32,357 nt of DNA from Bacteroidales bacterium (lineage in GTDB: Bacteria; Bacteroidota; Bacteroidia; Bacteroidales; UBA932): the NCBI GenBank assembly GCA_017476575.1, contig JAFUZO010000046.1, forward strand, positions 1-32,357, read 5' to 3'. How positions within the stretch are numbered: position 1 is the stretch's first letter; the number at the start of each line of letters is the position of its first letter. The translations under genes and the position numbers were made by a program. The notes under the pieces are model-generated. The model had not been told where the DNA came from. It did not search any database and saw nothing but the letters and a program-made list of their open reading frames with translations. This document shows, in pieces, positions 6,429 through 14,848 of this stretch.

Positions 6429-8078
6429 CTAGATAGATTTGATGAATCGGACGAGGTTGTCGTTCCGCTTGAGCCCGAGTTTGGAGCGGAGCCGGTAACG
6501 GCCGATCTCCACGCTCTTCGGGGTGATGTTCATCAGCGAGGCGATGTACTTGCTGGAGAAGCCTTGCCGGAGCAGGTTCGCCAGTTTGCGCTCGCTGTCC
6601 GTCAAATTCGGGAAGGTCTCTCTGAGCCGCATGTTGAAGTCTTTGTGGAGGATTTCGCTCTGGGCATAGAAGTCGTTCATCTCCCGGGTGAAATACATCC
6701 GCTCCCGGAGGGAGGCCAGGAGGGCGTCCATCTTGCGGTCCCTCTCCGCCGGGTCGTCGAGCCGCCGGATTTCGGAGAGACGTTCGTAGACCGCTTCCAT
6801 GAATTCTTTCTGCTCACTGATGCCCACGGCAAAGTCGACCAGCTCCTTCCGCTTCATCTCCAGTTTGTTCAAGAGGTCCTTCTCGTTCATCTCCGCCTTC
6901 ACCTCGAGAGCGGAAAGGGACTTCCGGCTGCTGTAGATCTGCTGCTCGCGGGAACGCATGATCTGTTCCTGCAAGGAGCGCCGCCGCTGGTAGCGGAGAT
7001 AGGTGACGACCGCCGCGGCACACAATACGATGCCGAGGACGATCCAGGTACTGGTGAGGTTCTCCGTCCACCCGGCCGGACCCTCGTCCTCCGGAGTCAC
7101 ATTCAAGATGATGCCGAGGCTGTAACTGAGAAGGATGCTCAACAGCGGGGCCAGGGCAGTCGCAACCGCGCTCTTCAGGAGGGGCTCCCCTTCCACGGCG
7201 GCCCGCCCCCGGGCCAGGCTGGTGCCGACAAGGGCGGAAAGGATGAGCCCGGAAGTGGCAAGCGGGGTCGGAGCAAGGCCGAGGGCACGGACCAGGCCCG
7301 ACGAGAACAAGCAGAGGGTCAAGGCCGTCGCCAGCAGGATGGAGAAGACGGATACCGAGGGAATGTCGAGTTCCCGGTCCGCAATCCGCCAGGTCTCCGC
7401 CGTAATGCCCCGCAGTGACAAGAGGCAGACGAGCCCGGTGAGGACGACCGCCACCCCGGCGGCAAGGGGACCATCGGAGAAGATGACGACAGGGAACAGG
7501 TCGACCAGGAGGGCGTTGTTCCATGAGAAAGCGGCAACCAGCAGGAGCGAGGCGCCGGTCGAGGCAGCCAGCAGGCGGCGGTCCACGACGGCCAGGTGCA
7601 CCCCCCGTCCCGTCCTTCGGGTAGCGGAGCGGCAGATTCCGGCAGCCAGGGCGCCGCATACAAGTGGAGCCAGCAGCCAGGAGCCTATATAGCGGGCTGC
7701 CAGATTCCAGTCGAGTGCCCCTTCCACCATCAGCTGCAGGCCGGCCACGGCACCGATGAAGGCATATTGCACACTGGTATGACGGCTGACCGGACTGGTC
7801 ACCAGGACGGAGACGATACAGGAAAGGCCGATGGCAAGGAAGGCCTGGAGGTCTTTGGACGGGAGGACATCGAGAAGCATCGCCCGGGTCGCATCCGGCG
7901 TCAGCGCCAGCCCGGCGAGGGTGCCGGCCATCAGCACCGGCAGCAGGACCTTGACCGTCCGCCGTTCACCGGCTCCGCTCGCCAAGATACCGCCTGCGAC
8001 GAGGGGAAGGTCGCGCAGCACGAGCATGGCGACGGGAAGCGCCGCGACGATACAGATATAAAGGACGGTCAGGGACAT
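6429..8078 (-). CDS. Degenerate PiT-permease-like membrane domain fused to LuxR-type HTH regulator
   Basis: A 549-residue protein in two parts. Residues 1-325 form 8-10 membrane helices in two repeats resembling PiT (Pfam PHO4) phosphate permeases. Repeat 1 holds SPVSRHTSVQYAFIGAVAG (95-113) and DWNLAARYIGSWLLAPLVCG (123-142), the places where PiT has PVSTTHA.xGAIxG and a W-x-x-SPL block. Repeat 2 holds TPLATSGLILSALVGTSLARG (271-291). The Asn/Asp substrate motifs of PiT (GANDVANA-like) look lost: residues 22-37 read RDLPLVAGGILASGAG and 185-193 read SWNNALLVD. A further membrane helix (343-361) leads to a basic, charged coiled-coil linker (364-480) and a LuxR/GerE-like HTH (491-549: LTDSERKLANLLRQGFSSKYIASLM, then RYRLRSKLGL). 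I infer a membrane-tethered transcription regulator whose permease-like part acts as a phosphate sensor. It starts 4 bases after the DUF47 gene, the normal partner of a PiT transporter. Confidence 0.8.
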   Translation of the reverse strand: MSLTVLYICIVAALPVAMLVLRDLPLVAGGILASGAGERRTVKVLLPVLMAGTLAGLALTPDATRAMLLDVLPSKDLQAFLAIGLSCIVSVLVTSPVSRHTSVQYAFIGAVAGLQLMVEGALDWNLAARYIGSWLLAPLVCGALAAGICRSATRRTGRGVHLAVVDRRLLAASTGASLLLVAAFSWNNALLVDLFPVVIFSDGPLAAGVAVVLTGLVCLLSLRGITAETWRIADRELDIPSVSVFSILLATALTLCLFSSGLVRALGLAPTPLATSGLILSALVGTSLARGRAAVEGEPLLKSAVATALAPLLSILLSYSLGIILNVTPEDEGPAGWTENLTSTWIVLGIVLCAAAVVTYLRYQRRRSLQEQIMRSREQQIYSSRKSLSALEVKAEMNEKDLLNKLEMKRKELVDFAVGISEQKEFMEAVYERLSEIRRLDDPAERDRKMDALLASLRERMYFTREMNDFYAQSEILHKDFNMRLRETFPNLTDSERKLANLLRQGFSSKYIASLMNITPKSVEIGRYRLRSKLGLKRNDNLVRFIKSI

Positions 8079-8082
8079 CGGT

Positions 8083-8745
8083 CTACAGGCTGCGTTTGAT
8101 GGCCATGACGGAAAGCTGCTCTGCCACCTTGACGGCCGCCTTGGAAAGGTCCTCGATGTGGAGGGCGAAGTAGCGCAGGTGGAACTTCTCGCTCAACTTG
8201 AGGTGGTCCATGTCGTGGAAGACGGTCCGCTTGATGGACTGGGACAGCTTGACGGCCTCCTTCTCATAGAAATAGACCCGGTTGGTCGTCTCCGAGACCC
8301 GGCCCGGCTCGGTGAAGTAGTCCTTCGTCCCCGGGATGGTCGTCTCGACGGCCAGCGTGGCCAGTTCGGTCAGTTTCATGAACTCCTTGTTGAGTTCCTG
8401 TGGAATCTTCGGTGCCTCGATCTCGAACTGCACGAGGTCGTCGCTGATGATGGAGAAAATCCGCTCGAAGCGTTCCAGGAGGCGCATGATGTCGCCTCGC
8501 GAACGGATGAGCGAGCCCCGGGAATAGAGGCTGCTCTCGATCTCCCGGCGCAGCGCCCCGGCCTCCGATTCGAGGGTGGCCATCGTGGAGAGGTTCTCCG
8601 CGAACCCTTCCGCGTCGTTGTAGAGGTAGCACCGCACCCCGTCCTTGAATATGAGAAGGGAAGTATCGACCGTCCCCAGCAGCCGGTCGATGGAGGCGAT
8701 GAACTGCTGCGACTTCCTTGTAGAGAAAATTTCAGACCATTTCAT
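8083..8745 (-). CDS. DUF47/PhoU-like Pit accessory protein
   Basis: A 220-residue, mostly helical cytoplasmic protein of the DUF47 (PhoU_div, TIGR00153) family. These proteins resemble PhoU and are usually encoded beside PiT phosphate permeases, where they are thought to control transport or phosphate signalling. It begins MKWSEIFSTRKSQQFIASID, a typical DUF47 start, with helix blocks such as LLERFERIFSIISDDLVQFE and MDHLKLSEKFHLRYFALHIEDLSKAAVKVAEQL at the C-terminus. It is the first gene of the minus-strand block, and the next gene begins 4 bases after its stop. Here that partner is a PiT-like protein with a DNA-binding domain rather than a plain permease, so this protein may signal to a transcription regulator (inference). 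A promoter candidate lies just upstream. Confidence 0.9.
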   Translation of the reverse strand: MKWSEIFSTRKSQQFIASIDRLLGTVDTSLLIFKDGVRCYLYNDAEGFAENLSTMATLESEAGALRREIESSLYSRGSLIRSRGDIMRLLERFERIFSIISDDLVQFEIEAPKIPQELNKEFMKLTELATLAVETTIPGTKDYFTEPGRVSETTNRVYFYEKEAVKLSQSIKRTVFHDMDHLKLSEKFHLRYFALHIEDLSKAAVKVAEQLSVMAIKRSL

Positions 8746-8768
8746 GTGTTATCGTGTGGTTTCGAGGC

Positions 8769-8800
8769 TAAAGATAACGATATTTCCTGTGAAATTCCAA
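8769..8800 (-). promoter_or_regulatory. Promoter candidate for the DUF47-led operon
   Basis: On the minus strand a TTGG at 8800-8797 is followed, 21 bases after its TTG, by TATCTTTA at 8776-8769, which matches the -7 consensus TAnnTTTG except for the last base. Transcription would begin about 17-20 bases before the ATG at 8745. The following eight genes have no other obvious promoter until hppA. Confidence 0.45.
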
Positions 8801-8906
8801 CCCGTGTAGAGTTTCACTGCCAGGCTCCCTCCAAACAGATTTCCGTAGAACCTGCAGAAAAACAAACTCTTATCGAAAATCAAAGGAAAACTCGCCACGA
8901 CCTCTA

Positions 8907-8928
8907 TAGAGTTTTTGTAGAGTTTTCC
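8907..8928. repeat. Tandem TAGAGTT direct repeat, 11-base period
   Basis: TAGAGTTTTTG (8907-8917) is followed directly by TAGAGTTTTCC (8918-8928). A third copy, TAGAGTTT, lies at 8807-8814, next to the promoter candidate. Seven-base repeats one helical turn apart are the layout of an OmpR/PhoB-type operator, though the sequence is not the E. coli Pho box. A regulator-binding role is inference. Confidence 0.4.
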
Positions 8929-9468
8929 AAACATGCGAAAAGCAGAAAAGAAGCGGTCTGGCGATTCCGCACGGTGCCCCTTATCGACGGGAGGATGCAG
9001 CAACATTTGCACAGTCGCCATCATCACCGGGACAGGACGGACCCCGGGCATGGTTGCCGGGACACTCTTGGTGGAATCCGGTGCGGGAGCAACGAACTAT
9101 ACAGACGGGACCAGATCCGGTTCCGCCACACTTCGGATGACACCTGTCAACCTTCCCCACTCATAGGCCGCGGGCGGCACAAATGAGGCCGGTTACAGAG
9201 CATGTAAGCCATCAAGCAGGCAAAGCAGGCAATCCTATTGCCCAACCTGCTGATCTGTTTCCGCCTATGAGCCGGAATCTACATAAAAAGAATTTACAGA
9301 CCAGGTAGCCCAAGAAGATTCCGACGGCCAGGCAGACCGGTTCGTGGATAGGGACCCTCCATCACCGGGCTTATAACCAACTGAGAATCAATACGGTCAT
9401 CGCGGACAGATGGAAGGTCCCTGTTTCATCGTGGAATCGAGGATGATTATCGGAGGAACCACACAGTG

Positions 9469-9570
9469 ATGAGGCTGACCCATAAATTCTTCACTTTGTT
9501 CAGAATGACAGCATCGTGTCATTCTGAGGCAGGTTCACCTGCCGAAGAATCTACTTTTAGTCAGCCTCAT
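9469..9570. repeat. MITE-like inverted-repeat element with nested hairpins
   Basis: A 102-base element with perfect 10-base terminal inverted repeats, ATGAGGCTGA (9469-9478) and TCAGCCTCAT (9561-9570). Nested inside are a second pair, ATTCTTC (9486-9492) with GAAGAAT (9544-9550), and two inner hairpins: AGAATGACA/TGTCATTCT (9502-9525) and GGCAGGT/ACCTGCC (9528-9543). It would fold as a three-way junction on either strand. It ends 15 bases past the stop of the lipoprotein gene, so it may also act as that gene's transcription terminator. Whether it has copies elsewhere cannot be seen here. Confidence 0.7.
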
Positions 9571-9585
9571 ATCGCGCCAAGTGAC

Positions 9586-11298
9586 TTAATCGACAATCTT
9601 CCAGGTAAACGTCACGTGACCCTCGTTCCCCAGCCGGGTGATGGCAAACTTGTCGTTGGCGGGGTCGGTCTCCAGCAAGGCTTCCTTCGTGGATGCAGAG
9701 CAGGTGATCGTACAGTTGCTCTGCGATTCTCCCAGTGAGTTGCACATGCCCATCTTATAACATTCCGAGGAAAGGGTGAAGTCTGGACCGAGATTCAGGC
9801 TGGTAACATTCCAGCAACCTCCAAACATCTGATATGTATTGACCAGTGAGGATGTTTTCCAAGTCGACAGATCAAGACTTGTCAAGGCTTCGCAATCAGA
9901 GAACATTGTATTAAAGGTCTTCACGTTCTCCACCGAGAAGGACCTCAAGTCCAGAGAAACCAGGTGATAGCACCTGAAGAACATGGCCTCCATGTCTGTA
10001 ACTTCTTCCGTATCAAGGTGTTTAATTCCCTCGATGGTCTCCAGGTTGTTCAATCTTGCGAACAAGCCGTTGGCGTTGTAAACTTTCATGACATCGGCCG
10101 CCGTCGAAATGGTGGCGGTCCCGGTGGCGCTATCGAAATTGGCATAGACGTGACAGTCGGATGAAAGACCATGAAGGGCCTGCCAAAGGATCATGCCGGA
10201 AGAAACGGTACTGTTGGTCTCGAAGACGATCTTCCTGATCTTGTTGCTGGCATTGTCCTCGCCTCCGGCAATCTTGTCCCAACTGAACTCCTTTCCGGCC
10301 GAGAATTGGATACCATCAGGTAGATAGGCCTGGGTGGGGAACTTGACAGTCAAGTTGATATCTGTGATTTTGGCACGCTCCACACGGATGGTATTCTTGG
10401 CCGTGAAGGTCTTGGACACCTCCCGCTGCATGATGCCCTGCACGCCGTTGACCGTAATGACAAACGAGTCGTATTCTCCCGGCGGGACACAGATAAAAAA
10501 AGACTTGGATTCTGCCGTGGAAAGCACGGGGTAGGAAGATTCCCCGGCCTCTGCTCCATCACCCTCTTCAATCTCCGGTCCTTCCGGAACGATCTGCAAG
10601 ATAACCGAACCAGAGTCTTCGAAATCATCCGGGAAGCGATCTTTCGCCCCGGACAACGATTCTGCCGCGGTAAGAGAATTTCCACTGGAAGCATCAAAAG
10701 CGAACGGTCCACTCAATTGTTTCCCGGATGACAAAGTAATACTTTTCACCGGAACGCCCTCGAATCCTTCCGCAGCCTTAAGATTGAGGCGGACAAAACC
10801 AGCAAGATGACGGAAAGATAAGTTCTGGTTGTCCGACACGGCTATCATCGGAGCATCGAAAAAAGGAACATCCGGAAGGCAGGTCTGCTCAGAAGGGAAA
10901 AATGCAATACCCGCATGGAATACCTTATCGTCCCGGAGCGGCAGGTTCCAAGGTGAGCAAGCCACGTAATGTCCCGTCTCTTCCAACGGTTCTTCATTGG
11001 GAACAAAACTTCTGAACAAGGAACTTTCTCCTTCTTCCGACAATTGATACAACGTGTTCTGCTCTCCATTTGAGACACAAATAGATTCCCCGCCATCCCA
11101 TACAGCGGAAAAGCTGTCGTCCTCCTGCTTTTCCAATATGACTTTCGTTGCAGCACCCGCTTCCGTCGACGCATAGAACCGAGCAACGGTCTTGACCGAA
11201 GAAAGCTCCTGGTTTTCATTTTCTACGACCAGAGCCTCTTTCTGGCAGGCCGTCAAGACAAAGAGCACGGACCAAGTAGCAACCAACAGTTTTTTCAT
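9586..11298 (-). CDS. BspA-like (DUF285) surface lipoprotein with fimbrillin-like N-terminal part
   Basis: A 570-residue predicted lipoprotein: signal peptide MKKLLVATWSVLFVLTAC with lipobox Cys18. Residues 30-310 look like a fimbrillin/Mfa-like beta region (KTVARFYASTEAGAATKV, later FRHLAGFVRLNLKA and the VLILQIVPEG-like block), as in many Bacteroidales surface lipoproteins. Residues 330-530 hold BspA-type DUF285 leucine-rich units, for example TDMEAMFFRCYHLVSLDLRSF, then FNTMFSDCEALTSLDLSTW and TYQMFGGCWNVTSLNLG, each about 23-24 residues. Such proteins are displayed on the cell surface and some bind host or matrix proteins. It is a single gene flanked by long non-coding stretches, and its base composition is visibly lower in GC than the surroundings, which suggests recent acquisition or accessory status. 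The ligand is unknown. Confidence 0.8.
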   Translation of the reverse strand: MKKLLVATWSVLFVLTACQKEALVVENENQELSSVKTVARFYASTEAGAATKVILEKQEDDSFSAVWDGGESICVSNGEQNTLYQLSEEGESSLFRSFVPNEEPLEETGHYVACSPWNLPLRDDKVFHAGIAFFPSEQTCLPDVPFFDAPMIAVSDNQNLSFRHLAGFVRLNLKAAEGFEGVPVKSITLSSGKQLSGPFAFDASSGNSLTAAESLSGAKDRFPDDFEDSGSVILQIVPEGPEIEEGDGAEAGESSYPVLSTAESKSFFICVPPGEYDSFVITVNGVQGIMQREVSKTFTAKNTIRVERAKITDINLTVKFPTQAYLPDGIQFSAGKEFSWDKIAGGEDNASNKIRKIVFETNSTVSSGMILWQALHGLSSDCHVYANFDSATGTATISTAADVMKVYNANGLFARLNNLETIEGIKHLDTEEVTDMEAMFFRCYHLVSLDLRSFSVENVKTFNTMFSDCEALTSLDLSTWKTSSLVNTYQMFGGCWNVTSLNLGPDFTLSSECYKMGMCNSLGESQSNCTITCSASTKEALLETDPANDKFAITRLGNEGHVTFTWKIVD

Positions 11299-11805
11299 AC
11301 AGCATCCTCCTACTCAAAATCGTTATCACCATAAGAATGGGAACTACGTTCCACTGACTCGAGGGAGGCAAGGAGGAAAGACGCATCTCCTTCCACAACG
11401 AGGACCTCGCACTGCGGGGCCTCATACAAAACAGATGAGTTCATCATATTGATGGGTTCGTTTTAAATCGGTCTCCCAGGAGGTTGAGCATCCAAAGCTC
11501 CTTCCTCAAGAGAGGGGGGTAGAAATACACTAAATTTTTAGCAAATTAAAGAATTTTATTTCAAATTTCCAATTCGGAAATATTTACACATGAATTGATT
11601 ACGAAACGATTTCCGGTGATTCTACTTCTAAGATGCAGCGCTGGTTCCCCCATTCCCTTTCAAAAATAAACGAAACCGCCTCACCACCATTACAAAATGA
11701 TATTTTATAAATATCCCACTTCCAGTACGTTTTTCCTCCACGGTCCAGTTCTACAGCAATAGAAACGGACTGTTCCGAAAGAAGGCACGCACATGGATAA
11801 CGCAG
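11299..11805. other. AT-richer intergenic region between the lipoprotein gene and rplQ
   Basis: About 500 bases with no supported gene. The part near 11510-11720 is markedly AT-rich for this genome, with a small palindrome ATTTCC-AATTC-GGAAAT at 11565-11581. I found no promoter with both boxes well spaced for the lipoprotein gene. A TATTTTTG box on the minus strand near 11665 lacks a -33 partner. Confidence 0.5.
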
Positions 11806-11837
11806 GACAGCGCCTCTCCGACGGGAGAAGCGCTGTC
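11806..11837 (-). terminator. Hairpin terminator after the ribosomal superoperon
   Basis: GACAGCGC-CTCTCC and GGAGA-A-GCGCTGTC form a near-perfect 14-base stem with a 3-4 base loop (11806-11837), about 21 bases past the rplQ stop. There is no clear U-tract after it on the transcribed strand, so termination may need another factor or the hairpin may protect the mRNA end. Confidence 0.6.
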
Positions 11838-11858
11838 TCGTTCTTGTGTCTGCAAAAA

Positions 11859-12365
11859 TTATTCGGCTGCGGGAGCCTCGGCAGGGACTTCGGCTGCGGG
11901 CGCGGCCTCGGCAGCGGGGGCGGCTGCAGGAGCTTCGGATGTCTTCTTGGCACGGCTACGGCGGGTGGTCTTCTTGGCCTCCTTCGGTGCAGAAGCGAGG
12001 GCCGCCTCATTGAAGTCGACGAACTCGACCAGGACCATCTCGGCCGCATCGCCCTGACGGAAACCGGTGTGGAGGATGCGGAGATATCCGCCCGGACGGT
12101 CGGCGATCTTCGGCGCGATGTTGCGGAAAAGCTCGGTGACCGCATACTTGTCCTTCAAGTAGCTGAAGACGATACGGCGGGAATGGGTGGTGTCTTCCTT
12201 GGACTTGGTGATGAGAGGCTCCACATACGGCTTGAGCGCCTTGGCCTTGGCCTCGGTGGTCGTAATCCGCTTGTTGAGGATCAGAGAGGATGCCATGTTG
12301 GCGAGCATAGCCTTGCGGTGACCGCTCTTGCGCCCAAGGTGGTTGACTTTTCTATTGTGTCTCAT
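11859..12365 (-). CDS. rplQ: 50S ribosomal protein L17 with C-terminal extension
   Basis: Large-subunit ribosomal protein L17, located near the peptide exit tunnel. The core (1-120) begins [29 protein letters not shown], a standard L17 start, and includes [22 protein letters not shown]. The protein is 168 residues, against about 116-130 in most bacteria. The extra 45 residues are a Lys/Arg stretch ([11 protein letters not shown]) followed by an Ala/Pro/Glu-rich tail, which is common in Bacteroidota. It is the last gene of the superoperon, 2 bases after the rpoA stop, and is followed by a hairpin. Confidence 0.97.
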   Translation of the reverse strand: MRHNRKVNHLGRKSGHRKAMLANMASSLILNKRITTTEAKAKALKPYVEPLITKSKEDTTHSRRIVFSYLKDKYAVTELFRNIAPKIADRPGGYLRILHTGFRQGDAAEMVLVEFVDFNEAALASAPKEAKKTTRRSRAKKTSEAPAAAPAAEAAPAAEVPAEAPAAE

Positions 12366-12367
12366 TG

Positions 12368-13375
12368 TTAAACGATCTTTTTCTTAGGTTCGATATTGTA
12401 CTTGGTGACATCCATTCCGAAGGAGAGCTTCATCTTCTCGACCAGCAGGTCGATTTCGTTGAGGGACTTACGACCGAAGTTGCGGAACTTCATCAGTTCG
12501 GCGCGGCTGTAGGACACCAGGTCGGCGAAAGTGTCGATGTCTGCGGCTTTCAGACAGTTGAATGCCCGCACGGAGAGGCCCATGTCGGAAAGCTTGGTCA
12601 ACAGGAGATGGCGCATCCGCAGCGACTCCTCGTCCAATTCCTTGCTGTCGGACTCCACGGCATTCTCGATGGAGATCTTCTTGTCGTCCGTGAACAGTTT
12701 GAAGTGGTAGATGAGGATATTGGCCGCATCCTGGAGGGCGACTTCCGGCGAAATGGAGCCGTCAGTCACGATCTCGAGGTTGAGCTTCTCGTAGTCGGTC
12801 TTCTGCTCGACACGGTAGTTCTCGACGGTCCAGTTGACTTTCTTGATCGGCGTGTAGATGGCATCCACAGGGATGGTGCCGATCGGCGTCGATTCGTCCC
12901 GCATCTCCTCGGCCGGCACGAAGCCGCGACCCTTGGTGATGGTCAGGGTGATTTCCAGCTTGACAGAGGGCTCCAGGGAGCAGATGTGCAGCTCCGGATT
13001 CAACACCTTGAAGGAAGACAATCCCTTGGAGATGTCCTCAGCAGTGAATTCCTGCTGACCGCTGACCGTAATGTTCGCCACCTCGGAGTCTACAGTATCC
13101 ACCATCCTCCGGAAGCGGACCTGCTTCAGGTTGAGGATGATGTCCTGCATCCCCTCGATCACGCCGGGAATGGTCTGGAACTCCTCGTCCACACCGCTCA
13201 CCTTGATCGAAGAGATGGCGAAACCTTCCAAAGAGGCGAGGAGGATGCGGCGGAGGGCGTTGCCGATGGTCTGTCCGTAGCCAGGCTCAAGCGGTCTGAA
13301 CTCGAAACGTCCCACGGTCTCGGTGCCTTCGAGCATGATCACCTTGTCCGGTTTCTGAAATGCTAAGATTGCCAT
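12368..13375 (-). CDS. rpoA: RNA polymerase alpha subunit
   Basis: The 335-residue alpha subunit of RNA polymerase, full length. The N-terminal dimerisation domain (about 1-230) contains [28 protein letters not shown] (23-50), which docks with beta and beta-prime. A flexible linker follows, then the C-terminal domain (about 262-325) with [23 protein letters not shown] and [12 protein letters not shown], the helix-hairpin-helix surface that contacts activators and UP-element DNA. It is co-transcribed with rpsD upstream and rplQ downstream, the usual alpha-operon order. Confidence 0.98.
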   Translation of the reverse strand: MAILAFQKPDKVIMLEGTETVGRFEFRPLEPGYGQTIGNALRRILLASLEGFAISSIKVSGVDEEFQTIPGVIEGMQDIILNLKQVRFRRMVDTVDSEVANITVSGQQEFTAEDISKGLSSFKVLNPELHICSLEPSVKLEITLTITKGRGFVPAEEMRDESTPIGTIPVDAIYTPIKKVNWTVENYRVEQKTDYEKLNLEIVTDGSISPEVALQDAANILIYHFKLFTDDKKISIENAVESDSKELDEESLRMRHLLLTKLSDMGLSVRAFNCLKAADIDTFADLVSYSRAELMKFRNFGRKSLNEIDLLVEKMKLSFGMDVTKYNIEPKKKIV

Positions 13376-13404
13376 GATAATACCTTTTCTGGGTGTAAAA
13401 AACG

Positions 13405-14007
13405 TTACTTGGAGTAGATGTCGACGATCAGCTGCTCGTTGATGTTCTCCGGAATCTCGGTGCGGGCCGGGACGTTGAGGAACTTGCCGACGAGGGTCTT
13501 GGGGTCGAACTCAAGCCAGGAGTACTTCGCTGCGGAGGCAACGCTGTTCTGGATGACCTCCAGGCTCTTGGATCTCTCACGCACAGCAATCACCTGCCCG
13601 GGCCTGACGTGGGCGGACGGGATGTTGCAGATCCGGCCGTCGAGGGTGATGTGGCGATGGAGGACGAGCTGGCGTGCGGCAGCACGGGTGGGGGCGATAC
13701 CGAGACGGTATACGACGTTGTCGAGGCGGCCTTCGAGGAGCAGGATCAGGTTCTCACCGGTCTGTCCTTTCATGCGGGCGGCCTTGGCATAGGTGTTGCG
13801 GAACTGACGCTCCAGGACACCGTACATGTATTTGACTTTCTGCTTTTCCTTGAGCTGGATGCCGTACTCCTTCTGCTTCTTGCGCTTGGCAGCGAGACCG
13901 TGCTGTCCCGGAGGGGTGTTTCTCTTCTCGAAGGTCTTGTCAGGGCCATAGATCGGCTCGCCGAACTTACGGGCGATGCGCGTGGTAGGACCAGTATATC
14001 TTGCCAT
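13405..14007 (-). CDS. rpsD: 30S ribosomal protein S4
   Basis: Small-subunit protein S4 (200 residues), a primary 16S rRNA binder and assembly nucleator. It begins [21 protein letters not shown] and carries the S4 RNA-binding domain at about 90-155 ([20 protein letters not shown]). The N-terminal region has no zinc-binding cysteine cluster, so this is the Cys-free form. In enterobacteria S4 represses translation of its own operon; whether it does so here is unknown. It sits between rpsK and rpoA as expected. Confidence 0.98.
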   Translation of the reverse strand: MARYTGPTTRIARKFGEPIYGPDKTFEKRNTPPGQHGLAAKRKKQKEYGIQLKEKQKVKYMYGVLERQFRNTYAKAARMKGQTGENLILLLEGRLDNVVYRLGIAPTRAAARQLVLHRHITLDGRICNIPSAHVRPGQVIAVRERSKSLEVIQNSVASAAKYSWLEFDPKTLVGKFLNVPARTEIPENINEQLIVDIYSK

Positions 14008-14031
14008 GGTTATACTTCTTTAGAGGGTTGG

Positions 14032-14421
14032 TTAAACTTTACGACGGCCTTTGGGACGGCAACCGTTGTGCGGCATCGGGGTGACATCGACAATCTCGGT
14101 GACTGTGATGCCGGCGTTGTTGATGGTACGGATGGCGGACTCGCGTCCGGCGCCCGGGCCCTTGACATAGACCTTCACCTTGCGGAGACCGGCGTCGAAA
14201 GCGGTCTTGGAAGCATCCTCAGCCGCCATCTGTGCGGCATACGGGGTGTTCTTCTTGGAACCGCGGAAACCGCACTTGCCGGCGGAAGACCAGCTGATGA
14301 CCTGCCCCTGCGCATTGGTGAGGGCGACGATGACGTTGTTGAAGGTCGAGGAGACATGGGCCTGCCCATACGCTTCCACCTTGACAACTCTCTTCTTGGT
14401 TGTAGTAGTTTTCTTTGCCAT
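14032..14421 (-). CDS. rpsK: 30S ribosomal protein S11
   Basis: Small-subunit protein S11 (129 residues) on the platform near the mRNA exit site. After a short basic tail ([16 protein letters not shown]) it has the diagnostic [31 protein letters not shown] and the C-terminal [17 protein letters not shown]. Length is normal. It lies 13 bases after rpsM and 24 bases before rpsD, in the standard alpha-operon order. Confidence 0.98.
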   Translation of the reverse strand: MAKKTTTTKKRVVKVEAYGQAHVSSTFNNVIVALTNAQGQVISWSSAGKCGFRGSKKNTPYAAQMAAEDASKTAFDAGLRKVKVYVKGPGAGRESAIRTINNAGITVTEIVDVTPMPHNGCRPKGRRKV

Positions 14422-14434
14422 GATTCAACGGTCT

Positions 14435-14812
14435 TTACTTGGTTGCTTTCTTCTTGTTGGCAACGGTCTTCTTCTTTCCCTTGCGGGTACGGGCATTGTT
14501 CTTGGTGCTCTGGCCACGCACAGGAAGGCCTGCACGGTGACGGATGCCGCGATAGCAGCCGATATCCATGAGGCGCTTGATGTCCATCTGGACGGAAGAA
14601 CGGAGTTCACCCTCGATCTTGTACTCGTTGTTGATGAGGGTACGGATGGCCGCGATCTGCTCGTCGTTCCAAGCTCCGACCTTGATGTCGCGATCGATAC
14701 CGCAGGTGTCCAGGATCTTCTGGGCGGAGCTGCGTCCGATGCCGAAGATATAGGTCAGCCCTATCTCTCCTCTCTTGTTGTTCGGTAAATCAACACCGGC
14801 TATTCTTGCCAT
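14435..14812 (-). CDS. rpsM: 30S ribosomal protein S13
   Basis: Small-subunit protein S13 (125 residues), which contacts the P-site tRNA and forms a bridge to the large subunit. It begins [27 protein letters not shown], with the typical helix-two-turn-helix region, and has the C-terminal [24 protein letters not shown] followed by a Lys-rich tail. It follows rpmJ by 36 bases, as in most Bacteroidota alpha operons. Confidence 0.98.
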   Translation of the reverse strand: MARIAGVDLPNNKRGEIGLTYIFGIGRSSAQKILDTCGIDRDIKVGAWNDEQIAAIRTLINNEYKIEGELRSSVQMDIKRLMDIGCYRGIRHRAGLPVRGQSTKNNARTRKGKKKTVANKKKATK

Positions 14813-14848
14813 ATTCTTATCTGAAACTTTATGAGTTACACATGAACA

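Larger units (their letters stand above)
8746..9468. other. Upstream region of the phosphate-themed operon; otherwise non-coding
   Basis: About 720 bases with no convincing gene. Near the DUF47 start lie a promoter candidate and three copies of TAGAGTTT, two of them abutting with 11-base spacing (separate entries). Open frames here lack homology, codon pattern and sensible starts. A short minus-strand frame around 9203-9350 encodes a hydrophobic, Cys-rich peptide without a start codon and could be a gene remnant. I see no tRNA, riboswitch or repeat array. Confidence 0.6.

Noticed and set aside
8749..9051. 100-codon minus-strand open frame upstream of DUF47
   Set aside because: It covers the promoter and repeat region, has no recognisable start context or family, and its codon pattern does not match neighbouring genes.
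9203..9350. Short hydrophobic, Cys-containing minus-strand reading frame (GIFLGYLVCKFFL-like)
   Set aside because: No start codon, bounded by stops on both sides and no recognised family; at most a decayed remnant.
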